This document shows positions 1-7,743 of a stretch of DNA of 37,384 bases, piece after piece. The stretch is from Verrucomicrobiota bacterium (GTDB lineage Bacteria > Verrucomicrobiota > Verrucomicrobiia > Limisphaerales > UBA9464): assembly GCA_947454705.1 (NCBI GenBank), contig CANGKZ010000047.1, forward strand, positions 1 through 37,384. The letters run 5' to 3'. The notes under the pieces are model-generated. The model searched no databases and was not told the origin of the DNA. It was given only the letters and a program-made list of their open reading frames with translations. The position numbers were made by a program, and so were the translations under genes. Every line of letters begins with the position of its first letter. Positions within the stretch are counted from its first letter, which is position 1.

Positions 1-119
1 CCATACTTCTCCCGCATCGCCCCAAAACTCTCTCCTCCCTGCTCCAACTCAGCCACCACCTTAAGCTTGAAACTCCTACTGTACCTTACCTCTTCTCGCA
101 CCTCTCGTTTTCCATTCAT
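1..119 (-). CDS. IS3-family-like transposase OrfA, N-terminal fragment (runs off the window)
   Basis: Reading leftward from the ATG at 119, the first 39 codons of an open frame run off the window edge. The peptide has an N-terminal basic stretch, then RYSRSFKLKVVAELEQGG, then a segment ending AMREKYG. This is the usual start of the helix-turn-helix OrfA protein of IS3-type elements, in which a YSREFKLEAV-like helix is followed by ARKYGI and a WxxK motif that would lie outside the window. The same start is present in inverted orientation at 37274-37384. Only the DNA-binding N-terminus is visible, so the IS subgroup and whether the element is intact cannot be judged. Confidence 0.72.
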   Translation of the reverse strand, partial: MNGKREVREEVRYSRSFKLKVVAELEQGGESFGAMREKY

Positions 120-149
120 AGGCCGTCAACCTATTTCAGGACGGGACCC
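9..149. repeat. 141-bp IS end, inverted copy of 37244-37384
   Basis: Bases 9-149 read as the reverse complement of 37244-37384 with no difference that I could find. The shared block includes the transposase start and about 30 bp of leader and stops at GGGACCC (149), after which the two flanks differ completely. I take this boundary as the end of the IS. Its extreme bases would be GGGTCCCGTCCTG in the direction of the transposase. Confidence 0.85.
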
Positions 150-159
150 AAATCCCCCG

Positions 160-187
160 CATCCAGCATCCAGCATCCAGCATCGCC
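160..187. repeat. CATCCAG heptamer array next to IS end
   Basis: Three perfect copies of CATCCAG (160-180) are followed by a decayed fourth, CATCGCC. The array lies 10 bp from the IS boundary at 149. The same heptamer recurs at 5670-5690 and 11997-12020 and, inverted, at 1975-2000. Confidence 0.85.
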
Positions 188-200
188 GGATTCCCCCCAT

Positions 201-268
201 TTTTCATTTTGAATTAATTATTTCGAATTGGCCCCTCCCCTCCTGCCTTCCTGTTTTCCAAATTCATC
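201..268. repeat. AT-rich heptad array plus Gly-less 'CAGGAAA' module upstream of the antiporter
   Basis: Four heptads lie in a row at 201-228: TTTTCAT, TTTGAAT, TAATTAT and TTCGAAT, each ending in AT, followed by TGG. Similar four-unit arrays occur at 5624-5651 and 14940-14967. Next to it, 239-268 is a copy of another dispersed module whose reverse strand reads GGAAAACAGGAAGGCAGGA; relatives lie at 11712-11745, 16647-16675, 17647-17680 and 19608-19645. Confidence 0.7.
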
Positions 269-327
269 CCATTTTTTCGCAGCACGCGCATTGCCTCCGC
301 CGGGGGACGCGCCAATTTGGCGGCGGC

Positions 328-1902
328 ATGAACGGCATTGTGGACATTTTCGTGGGCCTCCTCCTCGCGGTGGGAGTGCTCGCCCTGGTCGCACGACGAC
401 TCCACATCCCCTACCCGATTCTGTTCGTCGTCGGCGGATCCCTCATGGGACTCGTCCCCACCCTGCCCAAGGTGCGGCTCGATCCCCAGCTGATCTTCCT
501 CCTGTTCCTCCCGCCGCTGCTTTTCCCCGCAGCCCTCTTCACTTCGTGGCGCGACTTCCGCGCCAACCTGCGGCCCATCTCACTCCTCGCCATCGGACTC
601 GTGCTCTTCACCACCATCATTGTGGCGTGGATTGCACATCATTTCCTCCACCTGCCGCTCGCCGTTGGATTCGTGTTGGGAGCCATCATCTCTCCGCCCG
701 ATGCCATTGCCGCCACCGCCATCGCGGAACGGCTTCACGTGCCCAAGCGCATCGTCACCATCCTCGAAGGCGAAAGCCTGGTGAACGACGCCACCGCCCT
801 CGTGGCTTTTCGATTCGCCCTCGCGGCCGTCACCACCGGAACGTTTTCCCTCACCCAGGCCAGTTTGAGTTTCGTGGGAGTCTGCGTTGGTGGCATCGCC
901 CTGGGACTGGGCGTGGGCTGGCTCGCGGCCCAATTCCACAAACGCGTGGATGATACCCCCATCGAGATCACCGTCTCGTTGCTCACCCCGTTCGCCGCAT
1001 ATCTACCAGCGGAACACCTCGGTGTGTCGGGCGTACTCGCAGTGGTGTCGGCCGGCATGTACCTCGGCGGACGCATGCCCGAATTGCTCAGCGCGCAAAC
1101 CCGCATCCGCGGCGGTCCGGTGTGGGAAATGGTCGAATTCCTCCTCAACGGATTCGTGTTCATTCTCATCGGACTCCAACTCCCCGAGGTGCTGCGAACC
1201 CTCACCGTGAGTTCGCTTCCGTGGACGCATCTGGTCGGATACGCCCTGCTGGTCAGCGCCGCGGTGATCCTGATCCGGATCCTGTGGGTGTTCCCGGCCA
1301 CCTACCTGCCGCGAATGCTGTTTCCGCGGGTGTGTCACTCGGATCCGAATCCGCCGTGGCAGCATGTAGGGGTGGTGGCCTGGACCGGCATGCGTGGCGT
1401 GGTGTCACTCGCCGCCGCGCTGGCACTGCCACTCACCCTCGAGAACGGTCAGCCCTTCCCCGGTCGCGACCTCATTTTGTTTCTCACCTTCAGCGTCATT
1501 GTCGCCACGCTGGTGGGCCAGGGCTTGAGTCTGCCGCCGTTGATCCGATGGCTGGGAATCCGGGACGACGGCACCATGCAACGCGAGGAACGGGAAGCCC
1601 GGCTCGCGGCGAATCGCGCCGCGTTGCAACACTTGCATCGCATCCACGATGAAAACGCGGGCGAGACCGATGCCCTGCGTCGTCTGCGGATCGAGTACGA
1701 GGACCACATCCGCCAGGCCGAAGGGGCGGAATCGGAAAGCGCGCCCCTGCGGCGCTTCTCGGTGGAGTTCGAGCGTCTCTCCCGCGCCGCGCTGCACGAG
1801 GAACGGAAGGCGCTGATCCATCTGCGGAATCAGAATCGCATCAGCGATGAAGTCCTCCGCCGCGTCCAGCGCGACATCGACCTCGCCGAAGCGCGTCTGT
1901 GA
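328..1902 (+). CDS. CPA1-family Na+/H+ antiporter
   Basis: This is a polytopic inner-membrane cation/proton antiporter of the bacterial CPA1 group (the YjcE/NhaP-like type). The open frame extends upstream to 67, but that part is the IS end and repeats. I place the start at the ATG at 328, giving 524 residues, the usual size of the family. About a dozen hydrophobic segments fill residues 1-400. The ion-translocating signature is visible: SPPDA at 122-126 and EGESLVNDATALVAF at 147-161, including the conserved Asn-Asp pair. The last ~120 residues are charged and helical and should be a cytoplasmic regulatory tail. The protein probably exports Na+ or Li+ in exchange for protons and takes part in pH and salt homeostasis. 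It stands alone, between an IS end and a repeat block; no clear Shine-Dalgarno is seen. Confidence 0.9.
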   Translation: MNGIVDIFVGLLLAVGVLALVARRLHIPYPILFVVGGSLMGLVPTLPKVRLDPQLIFLLFLPPLLFPAALFTSWRDFRANLRPISLLAIGLVLFTTIIVAWIAHHFLHLPLAVGFVLGAIISPPDAIAATAIAERLHVPKRIVTILEGESLVNDATALVAFRFALAAVTTGTFSLTQASLSFVGVCVGGIALGLGVGWLAAQFHKRVDDTPIEITVSLLTPFAAYLPAEHLGVSGVLAVVSAGMYLGGRMPELLSAQTRIRGGPVWEMVEFLLNGFVFILIGLQLPEVLRTLTVSSLPWTHLVGYALLVSAAVILIRILWVFPATYLPRMLFPRVCHSDPNPPWQHVGVVAWTGMRGVVSLAAALALPLTLENGQPFPGRDLILFLTFSVIVATLVGQGLSLPPLIRWLGIRDDGTMQREEREARLAANRAALQHLHRIHDENAGETDALRRLRIEYEDHIRQAEGAESESAPLRRFSVEFERLSRAALHEERKALIHLRNQNRISDEVLRRVQRDIDLAEARL

Positions 1903-2008
1903 AAACGGAGTTCGGGGAAGAATTTGGAAAGCAGCTGGGAGATTGGAGCTGGCAGATGGGGGGATCCGACGATGGCGGATGCTAGATGCTGGATGCGGAG
2001 GCGCGCTT

Positions 2009-2047
2009 TTGGAGTGCGGTGGCAGAGCGGAGCGTCGATACCGCTTT
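2009..2047 (-). repeat. REP-like hairpin, long-loop type A
   Basis: The reverse strand has the family layout AAAGCG...CGCACTCCA. The stem is GCGGT (2016-2020) with ACCGC (2040-2044). The element continues to about 2101 with a second conserved part ending GCATCGCATCGG. Confidence 0.7.
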
Positions 2048-2159
2048 TGAAAACGCCTCCAAAACAAAAACCGACCTGTCGCATCGCATCGGTTCCAAGA
2101 ACATTTGCCTCTCCGCGCCTCTGCGGTTCCTACGCACCGTTCCCTGCCTCGCGCAGAGC

Positions 2160-2193
2160 AAAGCGGCGTGGCGCTGCGCTTCCCGCCGCACCA
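2160..2193 (+). repeat. REP-like hairpin, type B
   Basis: AAAGCGGCG leads into a loop and closes with CGCCGCACCA. The stem is GCGGCG (2163-2168) with CGCCGC (2184-2189). It is an inverted copy of the elements at 5349, 7871 and 11630. Confidence 0.7.
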
Positions 2194-2238
2194 AAGCGAC
2201 TGGCGACTCGGGTCTGCCCGATTGCGTTTTAACCTTCT

Positions 2239-3981
2239 CTACCGCCTCGGCCCACGCGGGCCGCGCTCGGGCCCGACCGGGCCGGCCAGCTTGCGAATGC
2301 GGAAGGAATCGAGATCGAACCACGCTTCCCCATCCGCCGCCCGGAGCTGGGCCACGATGGGAACCTCCGCCAGCGCGTCCCGGACAAAGAATTCAAACTC
2401 GATCGGCTGCCAGTCGGACGTACCAAGAATGGGTTTTTCCCCGCGCTCCCCGAGCACCTGCAATCCCGCACCTCCGCGGGAGTCGCCGGGGTCGGGCTGG
2501 ACACCGCTCACCTTCACCCGTCCCACCACGGAGTAGCGGCCATGCTCCAACCACAGACCCGTGTTCCACCCGCCGATGCAGCTGCCATCGTCCGCAGCGA
2601 TGCGCACGGTCCGACCCGCCTGCGGGCTGTTTGTCGGAGAGAAACTCGGTGCACCAAAAATGGTTTTTGGCTTCCAGTCCTTGAGCGTCACAAGGCCGTT
2701 GGTATCGAACACCGCCGGTTCGATCGGATGTTCCAGCTGTCGGTCGAGACTTGCCCCGCGTCGCGCAATCGATGATTTGAGCGCCGCAATCAGGGCCGGG
2801 TATCCGGCCGATTCTGCATGCTTGCCGTTGACCATCTCCGCCTGGATGCGATCGGCGATGAGCTGCACGCGGTTCGTAATGCGGGCGACATCAAACACGC
2901 GGGTCCGCAGGGTCTTCAGACGCTCGATGTACGCCCGGCGCAGCTCCGGATGCTTGATCACCTCTTCGGCGATCCTGCCCTGCATGCGCGGAAGAATGCT
3001 GCCCTCGGGACTCCAGAACATCTGATCCATTCCGTGGGGCATGAGGGTCAGCTTTCCGCTGGCCGGTTCGGAGTACAGCCGCCAGTTGTTGCGGTTCATC
3101 GGATAGCCGTCCCAATCCCAGACGATCACCTCCATCGCCATCAGGGAAAGGAACCGGTCCACATCGAGAATCTTGCGAAGCGCCTCCAGCTTCTTCGCCG
3201 GATCCGGCTCGTCCAGGGCGGCGACCAATTGCTTGCGATCCGCCTGGTCCGATTTCTCGTTCCCCACATTCACGCCCAGCGTCTCGGTCACGTCCCGCAC
3301 AAACCCGCCGTCGTAAAGAGTGCCCGAAGGATCCTGGAAGTGCCGCGAAACAAAATCGCGGTCCCACCCCTCCACCAGCACGTACATGCCAAGGTCCCTG
3401 CCGTTCACTTCCAGGCGCGCCTGCGTCGCACGCGGAACGGGCACGCCGGATTCGAGAAACAATTCCCGGCAGATCTGTTCGCTGAGAAAGGTCGGATCCT
3501 GAACCGAATTGTTCAGACTCAGTTTTCGCAGCCCGTGAAACCGCTGGCTCTTCACGTACTTGTCGAAGGCCAGCGTGAAGGCCGGCTTGTCCAAAAAGGG
3601 ACGGAAACTCCCCGCCGCGCCCTTCAGGTGAACCTGAACCCCGTTGTACACCCGATCGCCCTCCTGGAGCGTCCCCACCACATTCTCACGGGTCGATGAG
3701 GTCCCGAATCCGCCCTGCACCTTCGACAGCGTCTCCATCGCGTTCGTCGACAGAATCAGCTTCAGCTTCAGGATGGGGCCATTGGAGAAGAGGGCCGTGT
3801 ATTCGGCGTTGTCCTGCTTTACGGCTTTGGCGGAACTCTTCTTGTCCTTGGCCATTGCCGGCATCCATCCCACGCACAGCACGGCCGCGAGCATCAGGGC
3901 CGCGCGCATCCAATGGAACGAATTCATGGAAAGGACCGAGGCAGGAGAACCGGCCTGCCGTGAACGAAGGGCCGGAATCAT
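2239..3981 (-). CDS. Secreted CotH-family protein kinase with C-terminal beta-sandwich
   Basis: CotH proteins are atypical secretory kinases, best known for phosphorylating spore-coat proteins in Bacillus; in non-sporulating bacteria they are predicted to modify exported or surface proteins. The start at 3981 is chosen because AGGGAGG lies just upstream and the ATG overlaps the preceding stop (ATGA). An alternative ATG at 3927 begins directly at the signal peptide and lacks a Shine-Dalgarno. From 3981 the product is 580 residues with a signal peptide ending near MPAMA (44). The kinase core spans ~110-330, with RKLSLNNS, a WDWDGYPMNRNNWRLY motif near 288-303 and MPHGMDQMF near 314-322, the metal and catalytic region. 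Residues ~425-570 look like a carbohydrate-binding jelly roll. The C-terminal tail (GPVGPERGPRGPRR) is basic. It is translationally coupled to the upstream triple-domain gene. Confidence 0.82.
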   Translation of the reverse strand: MIPALRSRQAGSPASVLSMNSFHWMRAALMLAAVLCVGWMPAMAKDKKSSAKAVKQDNAEYTALFSNGPILKLKLILSTNAMETLSKVQGGFGTSSTRENVVGTLQEGDRVYNGVQVHLKGAAGSFRPFLDKPAFTLAFDKYVKSQRFHGLRKLSLNNSVQDPTFLSEQICRELFLESGVPVPRATQARLEVNGRDLGMYVLVEGWDRDFVSRHFQDPSGTLYDGGFVRDVTETLGVNVGNEKSDQADRKQLVAALDEPDPAKKLEALRKILDVDRFLSLMAMEVIVWDWDGYPMNRNNWRLYSEPASGKLTLMPHGMDQMFWSPEGSILPRMQGRIAEEVIKHPELRRAYIERLKTLRTRVFDVARITNRVQLIADRIQAEMVNGKHAESAGYPALIAALKSSIARRGASLDRQLEHPIEPAVFDTNGLVTLKDWKPKTIFGAPSFSPTNSPQAGRTVRIAADDGSCIGGWNTGLWLEHGRYSVVGRVKVSGVQPDPGDSRGGAGLQVLGERGEKPILGTSDWQPIEFEFFVRDALAEVPIVAQLRAADGEAWFDLDSFRIRKLAGPVGPERGPRGPRR

Positions 3982-5117
3982 CGCGCACCTCCCTTGGACG
4001 CCTTGTCCGAAGACGGGCCGCGGACCAGATCCAGTTTCAGTTTCCCGCCTCCCCCCTGCTCCCAGTTTCCCTCCAGCGTTTTTCCATCTGCGGCAAAAGT
4101 TCCGGTATAAGTGCCGCCGATCGCGCGATATTTCATCACCAAGGTCGAATTGGTGAACACCACACTGCTGGCGAGAATTGGCTGACCGCCCTGATCCAGG
4201 CTCTTCATGGTCGCCGCGTATGAGGCATCCGGTAAACGTCCCAGTTTCAGTTGGAGCCTCAGTTGCTGCTCCCCGACGGACAGCACCCCGCTCCACTCGC
4301 CGCGGGGATCGGCCTTCGACTTGGGATCCGGCTCAAACGTGGTCCCCTCCGGAAACGGGGTCACGGGCTTGGCTTCGCGCTTGAAGGTGATCGGCAATCG
4401 ATTCCCCGACAGCTTGAAGCCACCACCCAGCTCGTTGGCATCGGGAGTCAGCTTGGCCTCGAGCGAAATCCCGCGCATCGGCCATTTCAGCAACGCAAGC
4501 CCGTTGGTCATCACCACATCGGAAGTGGGCAGCCCCACCGCGAAATGCTCATAGTCATCCAGCTCCGCCACAAAATTCCCGTCCTTGAGCCGCCCAATTT
4601 TGAGACCGATCAGTTGCTTGGAGTTTTCATCCCCGGGAAGCATTGCCCGCCAATAACCTCGTAGATCCGGCTTCTCCCCGGGACCTGTGGCAAAGGACGG
4701 CTTTTCTTCGGGCTCATTGCCCTTCGGGTTCTTGGTAAAAACCACCGAGACCGGCCGGCCGCCCGGTCCCTCAGCGAATTGCCCGGTGATCTTCTTTCCA
4801 TCTGCGGAGACCGTTCCCTCCAGCGAGGTGCGAAACGCGTCCAGCTCCACCCGGATGTCGGGCGCGTGGTACAACACCGCCCCCACGGGCATGTCCTTTG
4901 CCCCCTGGTCCGGAACGTCCATCGAGGCGATCACCCGCTTGCCGTCCTCCGAACGCACCAACCGCAGGATCAGGCGCATCTTCATTTCGCCCATCCCGAG
5001 CATGCCATCCCAGCGGCCGACGAGATCCAGCGTGCTGCTCGTGGATTTGGCCCACGCTGCGCCGGGGGAAAGGCAAAGCCCCGCACTCAAAAGAAAAACA
5101 GAAAGCCGGTGATTCAT
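3978..5117 (-). CDS. Secreted protein with three tandem copies of a ~95-residue beta domain
   Basis: The 379-residue product begins with a clear signal peptide (cleavage near GAAWA, residue 23). The rest is three copies of one domain at about 32-128, 154-250 and 275-372. Each starts with G-x-W-x-G/A-x-L, has a run of alternating hydrophobics, a mid motif like SLDQGG, and ends with a DG-K-x-L-x-G-x-W/F segment. I recognise this domain as the small N-terminal module that precedes alpha/beta hydrolases in many acidobacterial and verrucomicrobial proteins, but no hydrolase follows here. The first gene of a two-gene operon, it overlaps the CotH-like kinase by 4 bp and could be its partner or substrate (inference). 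No name can be given. Confidence 0.75.
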   Translation of the reverse strand: MNHRLSVFLLSAGLCLSPGAAWAKSTSSTLDLVGRWDGMLGMGEMKMRLILRLVRSEDGKRVIASMDVPDQGAKDMPVGAVLYHAPDIRVELDAFRTSLEGTVSADGKKITGQFAEGPGGRPVSVVFTKNPKGNEPEEKPSFATGPGEKPDLRGYWRAMLPGDENSKQLIGLKIGRLKDGNFVAELDDYEHFAVGLPTSDVVMTNGLALLKWPMRGISLEAKLTPDANELGGGFKLSGNRLPITFKREAKPVTPFPEGTTFEPDPKSKADPRGEWSGVLSVGEQQLRLQLKLGRLPDASYAATMKSLDQGGQPILASSVVFTNSTLVMKYRAIGGTYTGTFAADGKTLEGNWEQGGGGKLKLDLVRGPSSDKASKGGAR

Positions 5118-5342
5118 GATTCAAGAACTGAGCTGGAGCCTGCCGAACCGTCGTGGAGGAGCCTGGGTGCCTGCCGTGAAAACGATTCCAATACGACCCC
5201 TCAGACCCGACAAAGTTGCAGCAAAAATCCGATGCGCAGCAATTCTCTTCAACTTTCCGCGGCTCCGCTGACTGCCGCTCCTGAGGACAGTGGCAAAAGG
5301 AGATCGACTGAGCCCCAAAACGAGACGAGTCGCTTGTCACCT

Positions 5343-5378
5343 TGGAGTGCGGCGGGAAGCGGAGCGCCACGCCGCTTT
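5343..5378 (-). repeat. REP-like hairpin, type B
   Basis: The stem is GCGGCG (5349-5354) with CGCCGC (5370-5375), flanked by GGAGT and CTTT, the inverse of the family flanks. Confidence 0.7.
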
Positions 5379-5503
5379 GCTCAACGCCAACCGCGCAACC
5401 GGGCGAATGAACCGCAGAGGCGCGCAGACGCAGAGGGGTTTTAGGGGACGCTTTTGACACCGATGCGATGTCATCGGTCGGTGCGACACCACGAACGGTT
5501 TCG

Positions 5504-5541
5504 AAAGCGGTGTCGACGCTGCGCTCTGCCACCGCACTCCA
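5504..5541 (+). repeat. REP-like hairpin, type A
   Basis: The stem is GCGGTG (5507-5512) with CACCGC (5530-5535), preceded by AAA and followed by ACTCCA. The upstream part (5460-5500) matches the conserved second half of the element at 2009-2101, inverted. Confidence 0.75.
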
Positions 5542-5749
5542 CAGGCCCAGGGCGACTACCCGAACCGCGAAAACACTGGGCCCGCCCCCGGGAAGCCCAT
5601 TTTTGGTACTCCAGCAGAACCATTTTTCATTTCTAATTGGGCATTCTGAATTGGCCGCTCCCTCCCCATCCTGTATCCAGCATCCAGCATCTTTCGATCG
5701 ATCTGCGATCTCCGAGCTCCCAGTTTCAGTTTACCCTCCCGCCGCGAGC

Positions 5750-6442
5750 ATGAATCCGACCCCTCGGACCGATCCCAACGACGGCGTGATCTTCTACACC
5801 CGGGCCGATGCCATGAGGCTCACCCCGCGCGAGTACGAGGACTGGGTGTACGCCCGCGAAACCCCAAAGGTGGACGAGGTCCGGATTGTCGATTCGGTGC
5901 GGCTCAACCGGATCCTGACCAAGTGCCCGGTCTGGGTTCCCTTTGTCTTCTGGCCCCCGATCATCGCGTGGCTCCTCTGGCCCCTCACTCCCGGCAAATG
6001 CCTCGCGCTTCTGATCGGAGCCATCCTTTGGTTCCCGATCGAATACCTGTTCCACCGGTTTCTCTTCCACATGCCGGTGGTCAACAAGCCCACGCAGTTC
6101 GCCCATTTCTTTCTGCACGGCATCCACCACCTGGCGCCCGATGATCTGGATCACCTCGTCTCCCCGCCGTTGGAGCTCGGGGCTCAGGCCCTGGCCGTGT
6201 ACGGACTGCTGCGCGCGCTGCACGTCCCGCTTCCCGAGTGCGTACTCGCGGGAATCCTGATCCAATACCTTCGCTACGACCTCATGCACTACTCGCTGCA
6301 CGCCTTCGATCGCGAGCACTTGGAGCGCGTCCCGCTCCTCGGTGGATTCCTGCTCCGTTGCAAGCGCAACCACATGCTGCACCATTTCCACGACGCGCGC
6401 AGCCGCTACACCATCAGCTACCTCACCCCCTGGACGGAGTGA
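5750..6442 (+). CDS. Fatty acid 2-hydroxylase-like membrane di-iron protein
   Basis: This is an integral-membrane member of the fatty-acid-hydroxylase/sterol-desaturase superfamily, which uses a His-cluster di-iron site to hydroxylate lipid chains. The open frame starts earlier, but the ATG at 5750 follows the repeat region and gives a 230-residue protein of sensible size. Hydrophobic segments lie around residues 58-100 and 145-175. The histidine clusters are in the right order: HRFLFH, HGIHH followed by PDD and LVSPP, HYSLHAF, and HMLHHFHD near the C-terminus. The HGIHH-x3-D...LVSPP arrangement resembles eukaryotic FA2H/Scs7 2-hydroxylases, without their cytochrome b5 domain. The electron donor is unknown. 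The stop overlaps or nearly overlaps the next gene, an ALO-type flavin oxidase, so the pair is probably co-translated. Confidence 0.82.
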   Translation: MNPTPRTDPNDGVIFYTRADAMRLTPREYEDWVYARETPKVDEVRIVDSVRLNRILTKCPVWVPFVFWPPIIAWLLWPLTPGKCLALLIGAILWFPIEYLFHRFLFHMPVVNKPTQFAHFFLHGIHHLAPDDLDHLVSPPLELGAQALAVYGLLRALHVPLPECVLAGILIQYLRYDLMHYSLHAFDREHLERVPLLGGFLLRCKRNHMLHHFHDARSRYTISYLTPWTE

Positions 6443-6447
6443 TCCCC

Positions 6448-7743
6448 GTGCAACGGAACTGGTCCGGATCGGTTCAATTCAGTCCCGCAATCGTCGCCCA
6501 CCCGACCGACGAATCGGCGATTTCACGCCTCATTGCCGACGCGTCGGCACGCCGCAGCGGGATCCGCGTGGTCGGAAGCCGCCATTCCTTCACTCCGCTC
6601 ATTGCCACCGAGGACACCCTGGTCTCCCTGGATCGGTGGAGCGGTCTGATTGAAACCGATCCCACCCGGAACACCGCCACCGTCCGATCCGGAACCACGA
6701 TTCGTTCCCTCGGCCCCCTCCTGCGCGCGCAGGGCATGGGCATGGAGAATCTTGGAGACATCGATGTCCAATCCCTCGCGGGCGCGATTTCCACCGGCAC
6801 CCACGGGACCGGTGCGACGCTCGGAAACCTGTCCACGCAGGTGGAGGGACTCACGCTGATCACGGCCGACGGCTCGCGCCTGGAGTGCTCCGCCGAATCC
6901 GATCCCGACCTGTTCGACGCCGCACGACTCTCGCTCGGGCTCCTTGGCGTGATCACCCGCGTCAAACTTCGTCTGCGACCGGCCTACCGGCTTCATCTCG
7001 TCCAGCGGCGCGAACGACTCGACGATTGCCTCGCCCGCTTGGACTCCGCGGGAGCGATGAATCGGTATTTCGAATTCTACACCTTTCCCGGATCCGATTG
7101 GGTGCTGAGCAAGTCCATGAATCCCACCGCGGATCCGGTTCGCGATCACCCCATCCGGTCCTTCCTGAACGATGTGGTGTTGGAGAATGCGGGACTGAAT
7201 CTGCTGAGTGAACTCTGCCGCTGGTTTCCGAACACCTCCCTGCCCATCAGCCGCCTCGCCGTGCGGCTCGCCTCGGAATACGAGAAGATCCAGTGGAGCC
7301 ACCGATGCTTTGCCTCGCCGCGTTTCGTGAAGTTCAACGAGATGGAGTACTTCATCCCTCGGTCCTCCATGGCGGATTGCATCCGTGAGATTCAGCACTG
7401 CATTCGACGCGAAAACCACCACGTCCATTTTCCCATCGAATGTCGCATGGTCCGTGCCGACGACCTCTGGCTGAGCCCGGCGTATCAGCGGGACAGCGCC
7501 GTCATTGCAGTCCACATGTACAAGGGCATGGAATATCGGCGGTATTTCGAGGCCATGGAGTCCATCTTCCGAAACCACCAGGGCCGTCCGCACTGGGGCA
7601 AGATGCATTCACTCCGTGCTGATGATTTCACGGCGCTGTACCCAAAATGGAACGCCTTCCTGAGCCTTCGGGATCGCCTCGATCCGGCTGGCGTGTTCCT
7701 GAATGACTATCTCCGGCCGTTGTTTGGAACGGGGTCAGGCTGA
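6448..7743 (+). CDS. FAD-binding oxidase, D-arabinono-1,4-lactone oxidase family
   Basis: This belongs to the VAO/ALO family of flavoproteins that oxidise aldonolactones or related sugars, passing electrons to O2 or another acceptor. I chose the GTG at 6448, which has GGAG 8 nt upstream; the GTG at 6439 (GTGA overlap with the previous stop) is the alternative. The 431-residue product begins NWSGSVQFSPA, with VVGSRHSFTP (about 41-50) where the FAD-linking His (H46) sits; the family usually has GSGHS. NLGDIDVQSLAGAISTGTHGTG is the FAD pyrophosphate region (quoted in part: GDIDVQSLAGAISTGTHG). The ALO C-terminal domain ends with HWGKMHSL, LYPKWNAF and FLNDYLRPLFG, all typical. It forms a pair with the upstream lipid hydroxylase-like gene. 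The true substrate is not evident. Confidence 0.88.
   Translation: MQRNWSGSVQFSPAIVAHPTDESAISRLIADASARRSGIRVVGSRHSFTPLIATEDTLVSLDRWSGLIETDPTRNTATVRSGTTIRSLGPLLRAQGMGMENLGDIDVQSLAGAISTGTHGTGATLGNLSTQVEGLTLITADGSRLECSAESDPDLFDAARLSLGLLGVITRVKLRLRPAYRLHLVQRRERLDDCLARLDSAGAMNRYFEFYTFPGSDWVLSKSMNPTADPVRDHPIRSFLNDVVLENAGLNLLSELCRWFPNTSLPISRLAVRLASEYEKIQWSHRCFASPRFVKFNEMEYFIPRSSMADCIREIQHCIRRENHHVHFPIECRMVRADDLWLSPAYQRDSAVIAVHMYKGMEYRRYFEAMESIFRNHQGRPHWGKMHSLRADDFTALYPKWNAFLSLRDRLDPAGVFLNDYLRPLFGTGSG

Larger units (their letters stand above)
1903..2238. repeat. Intergenic repeat mosaic between convergent genes
   Basis: No gene is visible in this 336-bp gap. In order it holds: a heptad array (AGCTGGG, AGATTGG, AGCTGGC, AGATGGG; about 1930-1958), a second heptad array (GGCGGAT, GCTAGAT, GCTGGAT; about 1975-1996), a REP-like element in reverse (2009-2101), the GC module CTCCGCGCCTCTGCGGTT (2111-2128) and a second REP-like hairpin in forward orientation (2160-2193). 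The same modules appear in mirror-image order at 5341-5730, so the operon at 2239-5117 is framed by inverted copies. Confidence 0.75.
5118..5749. repeat. Divergent intergenic region filled with repeat modules
   Basis: This 632-bp gap separates divergent genes, so it must carry two promoters; I cannot single them out. From 5341 on it holds a type B REP-like hairpin (5343-5378), the GC module (5409-5436, reverse of the one at 2111), a type A REP-like element (5456-5546), an AT heptad array (5624-5651: TTTTCAT, TTCTAAT, TGGGCAT, TCTGAAT), a CATCCAG heptad run (about 5668-5690), and a last heptad run (about 5706-5730) just ahead of the next gene. 5118-5340 shows nothing I recognise; short frames there lack coding character. 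Confidence 0.7.

Noticed and set aside
160-187. Possible CRISPR-like array
   Set aside because: Units are 7 bp without spacers, and no cas gene is present.
67-327. Upstream extension of the antiporter frame from 67
   Set aside because: It covers the IS end and heptad arrays and encodes no antiporter sequence; the family starts at the ATG at 328.
5121-5340. Short frames in the divergent gap
   Set aside because: No start context, no domain, composition of a shadow frame; nothing supports a gene.
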